In this document: positions 33,589-42,960 of the stretch, one piece after another | Layout of the letters: the number at the start of each line of letters is the position of its first letter | Position numbering within the stretch: the first letter of the stretch is position 1 | Source of the DNA: Bradyrhizobium sp. BTAi1 | GTDB lineage: Bacteria; Pseudomonadota; Alphaproteobacteria; Rhizobiales; Xanthobacteraceae | Direction: 5' to 3' | DNA length: 64,000 bases | Assembly: GCF_000015165.1 (NCBI RefSeq) | Contig: NC_009485.1 | Location: 2,334,001 to 2,398,000 of the forward strand | Program-made: the position numbers and the translations under genes | The notes under the pieces: model-generated | Seen by the model: only the letters and a program-made list of their open reading frames with translations | Database searches by the model: none | What the model was told of the DNA's origin: nothing

Positions 33589-35829
33589 ATGAACAGGATC
33601 ATTCGCGATCACTCCTCCACCACGTCCGCCGGTCGCCCGGTCAATCTCTCGCGCCGCGGCTTTCTCGGTGCTGCCGCCGGCGCGCTGGTGCTCGGCTTCG
33701 ATCTGCCGGGCACCAAGGCCGTCGCGCAGGGCGCGGCGCCTGTCGCCAAGGCGCCGAACGTTGCAGCGTTCCTGGAGATCCGCCCCGACAGCACCATCCT
33801 GCTGCGCAGCCCGTTCATCGAAGGCGGGCAGGGCATCTCGACCGCGCTGGCGCAGATCGTCGGCGAGGAGCTCGACGCCGATCCCGCGACTTTCGTTGTA
33901 GAATGCGCGCCGCCCGGCGCCGATTATCTCGTCGTCGGCGGGGCCCGCTTCACCGGCGGCAGCTTCTCCGTACGCGCGAGCTACGCGACCATGCGCCGTG
34001 TCGGCGCCTCGGCGCGGCAGATGCTGCTGCAGGCCGCCGCCGCGCGGTGGCGCGTGCCGGCCGACAGCCTCTCCACCGAGCCCGGCCGCGTGCGTCACGC
34101 CGCCTCGAACCGCACGCTCGCCTATGGTGAGCTCGCCGCTGACGCGGCCAAGCTGCCGGTGCCGGAGACGGTCGCGCTGCGGCCGGAGAAGGACTTCCGC
34201 TGGATTGGCAAGCCGTTCGCGCGGCTCGATGCGCGCGACAAGTCGACCGGCAAGGTGAGCTACGGCATCGACCTGAAGGTCGACGGCATGCTGCAGGCCG
34301 CCGTGCAGCACGCGCCGCGCCGCGGCCAAGAGCCCGGCGCCTTCGCCAATGAGGCCGAGGTCAAGGCGATGCCCGGCGTGCATTCGATCCATCGCTTAGC
34401 TGGCGCGGTCGCCGTCGTCGCCGAGCGCTGGTGGTACGCGCGCCGCGCGGTCGAGACGCTGAAAGTGACGTGGACGGAGCCCGCGGCCGGCGCGCAGGGC
34501 GTGGTGCCCGCGAACTTTTCGTCGGAAGGCCGCAAGGCCCAGCTCGGGGCCACGCCGGGGCCGGGCTTCGATGCGGAGAAGGTCGGCGACGTCACGGCTG
34601 GCCTTGCGGGAGCCGGGCGCGTCATCACTGCGAGCTACGACGCGCCTTATCTGGTGCATGGCCAGCTCGAGCCGCCCTCGGCGATCGCGCGCTGGAATGC
34701 CGACGGCACGCTCGATCTGTGGCTGCCCAACCAGGCGCCGGAGATGTTCCAGGCTGCCGCGGCGAAAGTCGCCGGCATCACGCCCGACAAGGTCAAGCTG
34801 CACTCGCCGCCGCTCGGCGGCTTCTTCGGCCGTCACTTCGTCTATCCGCCGGCCAATCCGTTCCCGCAGGTGATCCAGCTCGCCAAGGCCGTCGGCCGTC
34901 CGGTGAAAGTGATCTGGAGCCGCGAGGAGGAGTTTTCGCGCGATGCCATGCGCCCGCTCGGCTTCGCGCGCTTCAAGGGTGGCCTCGACAAGGACGGCAT
35001 TCCCGTCGCGATCGAGGCCGAGGCCGTCGGCGACGGCCCGCTGGCGCGCTGGTTCGGCCGCAAGCCGGACACTGCTGACTCCTCCGCTGTCGAAGGCATT
35101 GCCGAGAAGCCCTACGCGATCCCGCACCGGCGCGTCGCCCATGTGCTGGTCGAAGATCCCAACGTGCTCGGCTTCTGGCGCTCGGTCGGGCATTCGATGA
35201 ACGACTTCTTCTACGAGACGTTCTTCGACGAGCTCGCCGATGCCGGGCGGCAGGATCCGTATCAGCTGCGGCTGCGCCTGCTCGCTGACAAGCCGCGCCA
35301 CAAGACGCTGCTCGAAGCCGTGGGCGAGCTTTCCGGCGGCTGGAAGCGCGGCCCGTTCACCGCCGCCGACGGCAGCAAGCGGGCGCGCGGCGTGGCGATG
35401 GCCTCGCCGTTCGGCAGCGAGGTCGCGACCATCGCCGAGGTGTCGCTGAAGGACGGCGCCGTGCGCGTCCACGATGTCTGGGTGGCGATCGATCCCGGCC
35501 GCATCGTCAATCCGGCCATCATCGAGTCGCAGGTCAATTCGGCGGTCGCGCTCGGCCTGTCCTCGGCGCTGCTGGAGGAGATCGTCTTCGTCGACGGCGC
35601 GCCGCAGGCGCGGAATTTCGACGCCTATCCGATCCTGCCGCCGGACCGGATGCCGCGCGTGCATGTCCGCATCGTCGAGAGCGGCGCGCCGATGGGCGGC
35701 ATCGGCGAGCCCGGTCTGCCGGGCGTGCCGCCCGCGGTGGCCAACGCCGTCGCGGCACTCACCGGACAACGCGTTCGTAGCCTGCCGCTGTCCAAGGTGA
35801 AGTTCGAGGAGGCGGCCGGTCGCACGTAA
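33589..35829 (+). CDS. molybdopterin-binding large subunit (IorB-like), exported
   Basis: A 746-residue protein of the isoquinoline 1-oxidoreductase/aldehyde dehydrogenase beta type. A twin-arginine signal is plain: NLSRRGFLGAAAGALVLGF. Molybdopterin-binding regions include GGGQGIST-like EGGQGISTALAQIV and GGFFGRHFVYP, with the C-terminal GEPGLPGVPPAVANA carrying the catalytic Glu region. The partner small subunit can be exported in complex. The substrate (N-heterocycle, aldehyde or other) is unknown. It forms a two-gene operon with the 2Fe-2S subunit, flanked by two sister LysR genes. Confidence 0.9.
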   Translation: MNRIIRDHSSTTSAGRPVNLSRRGFLGAAAGALVLGFDLPGTKAVAQGAAPVAKAPNVAAFLEIRPDSTILLRSPFIEGGQGISTALAQIVGEELDADPATFVVECAPPGADYLVVGGARFTGGSFSVRASYATMRRVGASARQMLLQAAAARWRVPADSLSTEPGRVRHAASNRTLAYGELAADAAKLPVPETVALRPEKDFRWIGKPFARLDARDKSTGKVSYGIDLKVDGMLQAAVQHAPRRGQEPGAFANEAEVKAMPGVHSIHRLAGAVAVVAERWWYARRAVETLKVTWTEPAAGAQGVVPANFSSEGRKAQLGATPGPGFDAEKVGDVTAGLAGAGRVITASYDAPYLVHGQLEPPSAIARWNADGTLDLWLPNQAPEMFQAAAAKVAGITPDKVKLHSPPLGGFFGRHFVYPPANPFPQVIQLAKAVGRPVKVIWSREEEFSRDAMRPLGFARFKGGLDKDGIPVAIEAEAVGDGPLARWFGRKPDTADSSAVEGIAEKPYAIPHRRVAHVLVEDPNVLGFWRSVGHSMNDFFYETFFDELADAGRQDPYQLRLRLLADKPRHKTLLEAVGELSGGWKRGPFTAADGSKRARGVAMASPFGSEVATIAEVSLKDGAVRVHDVWVAIDPGRIVNPAIIESQVNSAVALGLSSALLEEIVFVDGAPQARNFDAYPILPPDRMPRVHVRIVESGAPMGGIGEPGLPGVPPAVANAVAALTGQRVRSLPLSKVKFEEAAGRT

Positions 35830-35857
35830 GGCAACGCTGGAGCTGCGTAGCCGGTGC

Positions 35858-35920
35858 GCTCCCTCTCCCCGTTCTTACGGGGCGCGACGAGCTTCGCTCG
35901 CGCTGAGAGGGGCGGGGTGG
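35858..35920. repeat. intergenic palindromic repeat, family D
   Basis: The element has CTCCCTCTCCCCGTTC at one end and GAGAGGGGCGGGG at the other, with GCGACGAGC and GCTTCGCTCGC pairing inside. It lies in the 301-bp gap 35830-36130, which contains no gene. Confidence 0.6.
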
Positions 35921-36000
35921 GCAGCCACACGGGTGGTGCATCTGGGGCCGCCGACGCATGACTCCGATGGAGTTGTGACTGTCACGTCGTATGTGCCATG

Positions 36001-36061
36001 CCCCTCACCCGGATTGCTGCGCAATCCGACCTCTCCCCGCGAAGGGCGGGGAGAGGTTGCG
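36001..36061. repeat. intergenic double hairpin repeat, family E
   Basis: Two stems follow each other: GGATTGC-TGC-GCAATCC, then CCTCTCCCCGC-GAAG-GGCGGGGAGAGG. The preceding CCCCTCACCC is usual in rhizobial repeats. It lies 70 bp before the second LysR gene. Confidence 0.7.
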
Positions 36062-36130
36062 CAGGCCGCGCCGGTTTTTTCACTTGGCGTTTGCTCGATC
36101 GGTGCAAGCTCGTCTGAGCGGAGTCCATTC

Positions 36131-37024
36131 ATGCAGCGCGGCTATCTCGATCACCTCAAGGCCTTCAAGGCCGTCGGCCGCGAGCGCTCCTTCACCAAGG
36201 CCGCCGCCAAGCTTGGCGTCTCGCAATCCGCCCTCAGCCATACCATCCGCGAGCTCGAGAGCCGGCTTGGCGTGCGGCTGCTGACACGCAACACCCGCGG
36301 CGTCAACCCGACCGAGGCGGGCGAACGCCTGCTGCGCACCGTGGCGCCGCGGCTCGACGACATCGAAGCCGAGCTTGCGAGCCTCAGGGACTTCCAGGAC
36401 CGGCCGGCCGGCACCATCCGGATCAGCGCCGGCGATCACGCCGTCCGCGCCATCCTGTGGCCGAAGCTCAAGCGGCTGCTCGCGGCCTATCCGGACATCA
36501 ATGTGGAGTTGGTTTCGGACAACAAGCTCGTCGACATCGTCGAGGAGGGATTCGATGCCGGCGTGCGCCTCGGCGAGCAGGTTGCCAAGGACATGATTGC
36601 GGTGCGCATCAGCCCCGACATCCGCTTTGCTGTGGTCGGCGCGCCGTCCTATCTGGATGGCCGCTCTCCGCCGGAACGGCCCGATGATCTCGTTGGTCAC
36701 CGCTGCATCAATCTGCGGCTGTCGACCCATGGCGGTCTTTACGCCTGGGAGTTCGAGAAGCGGGGCAAGGAGCTGAAGGTGCGGGTGGAGGGGCAACTCG
36801 CCTTCAACAGCATTTTCGAGGTCTATGAGGCGGCACTCGCCGGTTTCGGCCTGGCTTACGTTCCGGAAGACATGGTGCTGGCGGATGTTGCCGGCGGCCG
36901 ACTGCGACGCCTGATCGAGGATTGGTGCGTGCCCTGGACCGGCTACCATCTCTATTACCCGATCAGCCGCCAAACCTCGGCCGCGTTCGATCTGGTCGTC
37001 GATGCGCTTCGCCATCGCCGCTGA
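36131..37024 (+). CDS. LysR-family regulator, sister of the 31823 gene
   Basis: A 297-residue LysR protein with helix-turn-helix SFTKAAAKLGVSQSALSHTI and a substrate-binding domain containing THGGLYAWEFEKRG. It aligns gap-free with the regulator at 31823, sharing about two-thirds of residues by eye; the differences lie mostly in the ligand-binding lobes. It follows the IorAB-like operon in the same direction, so it may control that operon or a downstream one. The ATG at 36131 begins the similarity; the upstream frame is repeat-derived. Confidence 0.9.
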   Translation: MQRGYLDHLKAFKAVGRERSFTKAAAKLGVSQSALSHTIRELESRLGVRLLTRNTRGVNPTEAGERLLRTVAPRLDDIEAELASLRDFQDRPAGTIRISAGDHAVRAILWPKLKRLLAAYPDINVELVSDNKLVDIVEEGFDAGVRLGEQVAKDMIAVRISPDIRFAVVGAPSYLDGRSPPERPDDLVGHRCINLRLSTHGGLYAWEFEKRGKELKVRVEGQLAFNSIFEVYEAALAGFGLAYVPEDMVLADVAGGRLRRLIEDWCVPWTGYHLYYPISRQTSAAFDLVVDALRHRR

Positions 37025-37049
37025 GGCCTGTCCGCCGGTCTGATGATGG

Positions 37050-38990
37050 TCACGCCACGCGGGCGCCGCTCTCCGGATCGGCGGGCGCGATCGGTCTGGT
37101 CTCGGCGCGCGCAACGATGGCGTCGAGCGTCGCGACGGCCCGGCTGGTCATCTCGTCGATCGGCGGGACCATGCCGCCGGAGGCGAGCTCGACCCGGTTG
37201 CGGCCCCTCTGCTTGGCACGGTACAGCGCGCCGTCGGCGACGCGCAGGATCTCCGGCAGATCGATGCCGGCCTCGGGATAGGCGGCGACGCCGACCGAGA
37301 TCGTCACCCGCGGCAGCATGCCGTCACCATAGCTGATGTTGAGCGCCTCGACGCGGGCGCGCAGCTCCTCGGCGCGCAGCGCGGCTTCCTCGATGGTGCA
37401 GTTCGGCAGCAGCACCACGAACTCCTCGCCGCCGAGGCGGCACGGCATCTCGCCGTCGGCGAACGTCGCCTTGAGGATCTCGCCGATGTGGCGCAGCACG
37501 GTGTCGCCGGCCTCGTGGCCGTGATTGTCGTTGAACGACTTGAAGTGATCGATGTCGAGTGTCACGACGCTGACCGGCGTGCGGCTGCGCGCGGCGCGCA
37601 GCAATTCGCGGCGAGCGGTCTCGATCAGGTAGCGGCGGTTGTTCAGCCCGGTCAGCGCATCGCGCAGCGACTGATCGCGCAGGCCCTCGCGCAGCTTCAC
37701 GTTGGCGATGGCGATCGACAGATGCTCGGCGCAGGCGAGCCCCAGCCTTGCGCGATCGGCAAAACGCGCCTTGGCCTCGGCCTCGGTCTCCTGGCCCGTG
37801 GAGTTGTATTCGACATGCAGCAGGCCGACGGTCTCGCCATGGGCCAGGATCGGGATGCAGCAATAGTTCTCGTTGACGCCGTCATGCACGTGGTCGCAGC
37901 GGAATTCGACCTCGCTGGTGCCGTGGATGTAGACATGGCCGCGGCGCAGGCTCCAGCAATCGTCCGGATGCAGCGCGCGCGTCGTCGAGCTGCCGTTCCA
38001 TTCGGCGGCGATCTCGAGCACGTCGCGGCTGTCGGCATAGATGTAGAGCGCGCCGGTGCATTCCGGCATCAGGCCACCCAGCACTGTCGAGATCATCTGG
38101 TACAGCTCCGGCTCGGACTTTGCCGATTGCAGCCATTCGCTGAGCTCCGACAAGGTCCGTGTCGCTGCGTTGAGCCGTTCGTTCTCGACCAGACTCGCGC
38201 GGAACACCGCCAGCGCCCGCGCCATCAGGCCGAGCTCGTTGGTGTGATCGGCATAGGGGATCTCGGTCTGCAGCTCGCCCTTGGCGATCGCCTCCATGCT
38301 GCGCGTGATCCGGAAGATCGGCATCGAGACGTCGTGAATCACGAAGAGCAGCGTGGCAAGCCCGATCATGATACTGACGCCGTTGACCGACCACAGCACC
38401 CAGCGAAAGATCTGCGCGTCCAGCGTTGCGCTGTTGATCGCGCTGTCCGCGCGGTGATCGGCGAGCCTGATGCCGTGCTCGACCGCATCGACCACGGCCT
38501 GGAAGAGCGGGGGCGTCTCGATGTTGACGACACGCTCCAGACGGTCGCGGTTGGCGCCGACCTCCGGCTCCAGCATGACGGCCTGCTGCTTCTGGTACAT
38601 GTCCCATTTGTTGACGAACTGGTCGAACGCCATCCTCATCGGCGCGTCGTCGCCGATGCTCTCCTTGAAGCGCGCGATCTTCGCATCGACCTCGGTGGTG
38701 CGGCGGCGGAGCTCCTGCTCGGCCGCGGCACGCGGCTCGGCCGCCGTGGACAATGCGGCGCGGATCGCGACGAGGTGGGTGTGGGCGACATCGACATTGA
38801 GATCGGCGAGGGCGCGGATCTCCGGCAGCCGGTCGCGGTTGATGCTCTCGACCGCGTCCTGCAGCGCCGACAGCCGCATCGTCGCCAGCACCGACACGCC
38901 GGCCAGAATGGCCAGCAGCAGGAATACCGAGGTCAGGAGCGAGTTCCTGATCGACACGCTCAGGGAGATCTGCGGCAGATTGAGAGCCAT
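37050..38990 (-). CDS. membrane diguanylate cyclase with HAMP, GAF and GGDEF domains
   Basis: A 646-residue protein. A membrane helix at about residues 15-38 is followed by a periplasmic four-helix-type sensor region, a second helix near residue 205, HAMP, GAF-like (VYIHGTSEVEFRCDHVHDG) and GGDEF domains. The active site reads RLGGEEFVVLLPN, a functional GGEEF variant, so it should make cyclic di-GMP. The residues where an RxxD inhibitory site is expected read ADGE, so product inhibition may be absent. The ATG at 38990 is used because the frame upstream is repeat-like. The input signal is unknown. Confidence 0.88.
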   Translation of the reverse strand: MALNLPQISLSVSIRNSLLTSVFLLLAILAGVSVLATMRLSALQDAVESINRDRLPEIRALADLNVDVAHTHLVAIRAALSTAAEPRAAAEQELRRRTTEVDAKIARFKESIGDDAPMRMAFDQFVNKWDMYQKQQAVMLEPEVGANRDRLERVVNIETPPLFQAVVDAVEHGIRLADHRADSAINSATLDAQIFRWVLWSVNGVSIMIGLATLLFVIHDVSMPIFRITRSMEAIAKGELQTEIPYADHTNELGLMARALAVFRASLVENERLNAATRTLSELSEWLQSAKSEPELYQMISTVLGGLMPECTGALYIYADSRDVLEIAAEWNGSSTTRALHPDDCWSLRRGHVYIHGTSEVEFRCDHVHDGVNENYCCIPILAHGETVGLLHVEYNSTGQETEAEAKARFADRARLGLACAEHLSIAIANVKLREGLRDQSLRDALTGLNNRRYLIETARRELLRAARSRTPVSVVTLDIDHFKSFNDNHGHEAGDTVLRHIGEILKATFADGEMPCRLGGEEFVVLLPNCTIEEAALRAEELRARVEALNISYGDGMLPRVTISVGVAAYPEAGIDLPEILRVADGALYRAKQRGRNRVELASGGMVPPIDEMTSRAVATLDAIVARAETRPIAPADPESGARVA

Positions 38991-39273
38991 GACACCGTCG
39001 CTGCACCAATGGCTTGCGATCGGTCGAAGCGGCGCGCACGGACTGGCGCCTTTCCCCTCCAAGCCCCGCAGCAACTACACCTGGGGGCGGATTGCGATTG
39101 GGTTACGGCGGCTCCGTAGAGCACCGGGGGGCGGCACCAATGGCGCGGCTGGTTAAGGTCGCGTGTCGCTGCAGAGTGAATTTCGTACTAACGATGCAAC
39201 CGGGCACGGGGATCGGTGATCGATTCTGAAGAGATGGGCAATCGCGGCACGGTCGTCTGCCAATGAGTTCCTC

Positions 39274-39399
39274 CGTCATGCCCGGGCTTGTCCCGCCGGC
39301 GCGGCCGAAGCCGCTCCGGCGCGGCGAAGGCTCCGGGCATCCGCGTCGTTCCGCAGGCGCCGGGCGACGTGGATGGCCGGGACACGCCCGGCCATGACG
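39274..39399. repeat. intergenic palindromic repeat, family B (copy 2)
   Basis: It opens with CGTCATGCCCGGGCTTGTCCC and ends with GGGACACGCCCGGCCATGACG, inverted copies of each other. Compared with the copy at 16771 the inner spacer is longer and GC-rich. It stands in a 530-bp gene-free gap (38991-39520). Confidence 0.78.
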
Positions 39400-39520
39400 A
39401 CGTGAAAACAGACCAGAGCCATACGCAGAGCGCCTTATACGACAGTCCTAAGGCGCGGGGCGGATGCCCCGGGCCAGGTGCAGCCTTGTCGTGCTTGCTA
39501 CGATGATCGCGCCGTCCGAG

Positions 39521-40420
39521 TCAGCCCCACTTCATCTCGCCCTTCGTGACCTTGGCGCCGATGTCGAGCGCGATGCCCATGCCGAGGCCGGGGAATTTCG
39601 CCTCCATCGCGGCCTTCAGCGCCGCGGCGTCCTTGGCCTTGGCGAGCTCGTCCTCGAACGCGATGAGATAGGCCTTGGTGTGCCGAACGCCGGACAGGCC
39701 GGTGGCAGCGTCCGGGGCAGCATGGCCGGCAACCACCACGGCCGGAGCGCGTGCGATGATCGTGTCGAGGGTCGCGACCCAGGCGGCGCGCTGCTCCTTG
39801 CTCGGGGTGTCGGCGGTCCAGACATGCACGCCCGAGAAGATCATGACGCCGCCGAACACGGCCTTGAGCGAGGGCACCCAGAGATAACGCCGGTTGGCGA
39901 GCCCCTCGGCTGCGACGATCTCGATCGTCTCGCCATCGACCGACAGCGACGGGCCATCGAACGGCTCGGGCAGAACGATGTCGGCCATCGTCTGCGGGCC
40001 GTTCTCCTTCAGTTGCGGCCCCCAGACCGCGAGCTTCTTCTCGACATTGCCCTTGATCGCCTCGACGGTCGCCGTGGCGGCGAGCACCTTCACGCCGGGG
40101 AACGCCTCGCGGATCGGCTTGAGGCTGAAGTAGTAGTCAGGATCCGACTGGCTGACATAGATCGCCGTCAGCGACTTGCCGCTCGCCTTGATCGCGGCCG
40201 CCACCGCGCGGCCATCCGGATAGCTGAAGCCGCCATCGATCAGCAGCGCTTCGGTCGGGCCCGAGAGCAGCACGGGTGCGCGGAAGAAGCCGTTCGGGCC
40301 GGCCGGAAAATGCGTCCAGCTCAGCTTGCTGTCGGCGGCACGGCCCGTCACGGACGCGCCGAGAATGGCCGCGGCAGTCCCTGCAAGAGTGGTCGTCATG
40401 ATCTGTCTCCGGGTCGGCAT
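39521..40420 (-). CDS. MBL-fold protein with altered metal motif, exported
   Basis: A 299-residue protein. The N-terminus (LAGTAAAILGASVTGRAAD) looks like an export signal after a short Arg-containing head. The fold is that of metallo-beta-lactamases: LLIDGGFSYPDG, then a place equivalent to HxHxDH that reads SQSDPDYYF, and GGVMIFSGVHVW. Two of the His ligands and the last His are replaced, while one Asp is kept. Later motifs VVVAGHAAPDA are intact. It may be non-catalytic or bind metal differently. It stands alone on the minus strand near DsbA and LysR genes. Confidence 0.75.
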   Translation of the reverse strand: MPTRRQIMTTTLAGTAAAILGASVTGRAADSKLSWTHFPAGPNGFFRAPVLLSGPTEALLIDGGFSYPDGRAVAAAIKASGKSLTAIYVSQSDPDYYFSLKPIREAFPGVKVLAATATVEAIKGNVEKKLAVWGPQLKENGPQTMADIVLPEPFDGPSLSVDGETIEIVAAEGLANRRYLWVPSLKAVFGGVMIFSGVHVWTADTPSKEQRAAWVATLDTIIARAPAVVVAGHAAPDAATGLSGVRHTKAYLIAFEDELAKAKDAAALKAAMEAKFPGLGMGIALDIGAKVTKGEMKWG

Positions 40421-40526
40421 CTCAGTCTCCTTGGTGTTGTGAAAGGATGAAGCCGGGCAGTCGACGGCGCTCCGGCCGTGCGCGACGGCCGGGTGACGTG
40501 TGCCGGGCGAAGGTGAGCTGGTTGGC

Positions 40527-41156
40527 TCAGGAAGCTCCTAGCTGCGCGAGCAGGCCGTCGATCGGCTGGTACAACACGTTGCCGGGCAGGGGCCTCTGGT
40601 CCGTGCCGTCCCCGGCCAGCAGGGCCGGTACGCCGGACAAGCCGTGGCGCCGCATCAGGGCCTGCGCGGTCTGGATGCGGCGGCCATAGGCTTCGACGAG
40701 CAACGGGTCGCGCGCCAGCATGCGTTCGGCGGCCTCTGCGAAGCCTGCCGATCGAAGGACCTCGCTGACGCCCGCGGCGCTCACGATGTCCTGGCCGTGC
40801 ACATAGCGCGCGAGCTGCAGCTCCTTCAGCGCCGTGAGCTCCCGGTCGGGCTCGGTGACGTGGACCGCCGTCAGGCCGAGGGACGCGGCGGTCGAGTCGA
40901 ATGCGCCGCCGGCGCCGAGAATGCGGGTGCGGTAGGCGTCGGTGAAGCGCTGTCCGGTCAGCTTGGCGATGCGCTGATCGTTGCTCCAGGCATATTCGGC
41001 AAATTGCGCGTCCATCCGGCCGGCGCCCCGGCCCGCGAACAGGCCGGTGGGCAGCAGCTCGAGCGCGACCGTGTGGCGGGCAGCGAGCTTCTCGAGCACC
41101 GGGCCGGCCCCGTAGCACCAGCCGCAGAGCGGATCGAACAGATAGGTCAGTCGCAT
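40527..41156 (-). CDS. DsbA-family thioredoxin-fold protein
   Basis: A protein of about 209 residues with the thioredoxin-fold active site DPLCGWCYGAGP (CxxC) at the N-terminus, as in the FrnE/DsbA-like cytoplasmic group. A second region, RRHGLSGVPALLAGDG, holds the cis-Pro. The ATG at 41156 is chosen from the place where similarity begins; ATG 41183 is possible. No signal peptide is visible, so a cytoplasmic thiol oxidoreductase or isomerase is likely. It diverges from a LysR gene. Confidence 0.82.
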   Translation of the reverse strand: MRLTYLFDPLCGWCYGAGPVLEKLAARHTVALELLPTGLFAGRGAGRMDAQFAEYAWSNDQRIAKLTGQRFTDAYRTRILGAGGAFDSTAASLGLTAVHVTEPDRELTALKELQLARYVHGQDIVSAAGVSEVLRSAGFAEAAERMLARDPLLVEAYGRRIQTAQALMRRHGLSGVPALLAGDGTDQRPLPGNVLYQPIDGLLAQLGAS

Positions 41157-41222
41157 CTCCAGAACCCTGTCTCGGATCGCCATGGCGCTCACATAGCCCG
41201 ATCTCCTTTGTTGAGAAAGGCA

Positions 41223-41245
41223 GCATAATCGGACAGACTGTATGC
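41223..41245. promoter_or_regulatory. LysR operator candidate between dsbA-like and LysR genes
   Basis: GCATA at 41223-41227 and TATGC at 41241-41245 form an inverted repeat with a 13-base spacer, 29 bp upstream of the LysR start. It lies in the only space between divergent genes. Confidence 0.4.
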
Positions 41246-41273
41246 CAAAGACTGACAATCACATCGGGGCAAC

Positions 41274-42185
41274 ATGGAGCCGATCAATCTCAATCGCCTC
41301 GTCTATTTCGCGGCCGTGGTCGACGCCGCGTCCTTCACCCGCGCGGCCGGCCGGCTCGGGATCAGCAAGGCCGTGGTCAGCCAGCAGGTCGCGCAGCTCG
41401 AGCGCGAGCTCAGAACCGACCTGCTGGTGCGGACCACGCGCCGGGTCGAGCCGACCGAGGCCGGCCGTCTGCTGCACGCCCGATGCGCCGCGATCCTGCG
41501 CGAGGCGGAGAGCGCGATGGCCGAGCTGGCGCAGACCAATGCTGCGCCGATGGGCCTGTTGCGGATCGCCGCGCCGAACGACTACGGCACCTGCACGCTC
41601 GCCCCGATCGTGACGGCGTTCTCGCGGGCCTATCCGGCCTGCCGGGTCGAACTGATCCTGTCCGACAGCAAGATCGACCTCGTCGCGAGCCAGATCGATC
41701 TCTCGATCCGCGTCGGATGGCTCGACGATTCGACCCTGCAGACCCGGCGGATCGGCAGCTTTCGTCAGTTGCTGGTGGCCGCTCCGAACGCGATCAAGCG
41801 CGTCGCGCATCCGCGCGACCTGGCCGCGCTGCCCTTCATTGCGAACACGGCGCTGAAGGAGCCGCTCACATGGCAGTTCACGAAAGGGAGTGCCGCGCGG
41901 GAAATCGTGCAGATGAGCCAGACGCTGACCATCAACACGACGCCGGCCGTGCTCGCCGCGACCCTGGCCGGCGGCGGCCTCGCGGTGCTGCCCGATTTCC
42001 TGATCGGCGACGATCTCGCGGCCGGCCGCCTTGTGCCCATCCTGCCGTCCTGGACGCTGCCGTCCGGCGGCATCCATGCGGTGTTTCCGGCGGCGCGCTT
42101 TCGCGCGCCAAAGGTGACCGCGTTCGTGGCGATGCTGATGGACGAGCACAAACGCCCGGCTGCAAGACGCCCGAGCCCGCGATGA
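41274..42185 (+). CDS. LysR-family transcriptional regulator
   Basis: A 303-residue LysR protein: the helix-turn-helix is in SFTRAAGRLGISKAVVSQQV, and the co-inducer domain follows. Its start codon lies 117 bp from that of the DsbA-like gene on the other strand, and an inverted repeat sits between. It would control that gene or itself. It is not close in sequence to the two sister LysR genes upstream. Confidence 0.88.
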   Translation: MEPINLNRLVYFAAVVDAASFTRAAGRLGISKAVVSQQVAQLERELRTDLLVRTTRRVEPTEAGRLLHARCAAILREAESAMAELAQTNAAPMGLLRIAAPNDYGTCTLAPIVTAFSRAYPACRVELILSDSKIDLVASQIDLSIRVGWLDDSTLQTRRIGSFRQLLVAAPNAIKRVAHPRDLAALPFIANTALKEPLTWQFTKGSAAREIVQMSQTLTINTTPAVLAATLAGGGLAVLPDFLIGDDLAAGRLVPILPSWTLPSGGIHAVFPAARFRAPKVTAFVAMLMDEHKRPAARRPSPR

Positions 42186-42200
42186 GCGCAGCGCGCCGGA

Positions 42201-42929
42201 TCACCGCGCCGGCACGAGCTCCGTCAGCGAGCGGATGATGCGGTCGGGCTTCACATGCGTGCCTTCGGGCAGGCCGTCGCCATGGATGTCGATCCAGATC
42301 GAATAGATGCCGAGCCGCTGCGGCGCCTCGATCTCCCATTCCAGATTGTCGCCAATCATCCAGGTGTCCTCGGGACCGACGCCGAGCCGCTCCATCGCAT
42401 GCAGATAAGCGCGTTCCTCGGGCTTGCCGAAGCCGTGCTCGCCCTCGATCTGGATGTGGTCGAAGCGGTGCGCCAGCGCGAAGCGCTCGATCTTGGCGCG
42501 CTGCTGGTCGGCGGCGCCATTCGTCACCAGCGCGAGCCTGACGCCGCGCGCCTTGAACGTATCGATCGCCTCATGAGCGCCGGGGAAGATGAACATCTGC
42601 TCGTCGCGATAGGCGGTGAAGCGGTCGGCGATGCGGATCGCAAGCTCGGTCGGCAGGGCCGGGCCGTGGCTTGCCAGCGCAGCGAAGCCGCCCTTCACGA
42701 CCTCCTGCCGCGCCTGGATCAGCTTCATCCGCCATTCGGCACCGGCGACCGACCAGAAGCTGCGCGCCGAGCCGACGATGGCCGCCGCCACGGCTTGCGG
42801 CGCGTGCGGCAGGAGTTCGTCGGCGAACTCGGTGGCGACGATATTCCAGGCGATCTCTGGCCGGCCATAGGCCGAGAGAATGGTGTCGTCCATGTCGATC
42901 AACATGGCGCGGGGGAGGGGAGCGGTCAT
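42201..42929 (-). CDS. HAD-family hydrolase
   Basis: A 242-residue haloacid dehalogenase-like hydrolase. Motif I is IDMDDTIL (nucleophile Asp), motif II is LVTNGA, the Lys is in GFGKPEERAY and motif IV is GDNLEWE. It is of the C1-cap phosphatase kind, near phosphoglycolate phosphatase and nucleotidase-like members. The substrate is not defined. It lies 32 bp downstream of the hemF stop on the same strand. Confidence 0.86.
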   Translation of the reverse strand: MTAPLPRAMLIDMDDTILSAYGRPEIAWNIVATEFADELLPHAPQAVAAAIVGSARSFWSVAGAEWRMKLIQARQEVVKGGFAALASHGPALPTELAIRIADRFTAYRDEQMFIFPGAHEAIDTFKARGVRLALVTNGAADQQRAKIERFALAHRFDHIQIEGEHGFGKPEERAYLHAMERLGVGPEDTWMIGDNLEWEIEAPQRLGIYSIWIDIHGDGLPEGTHVKPDRIIRSLTELVPAR

Positions 42930-42960
42930 AGTGGATTTACGCGTCGAGTGAAGGAGAGTT

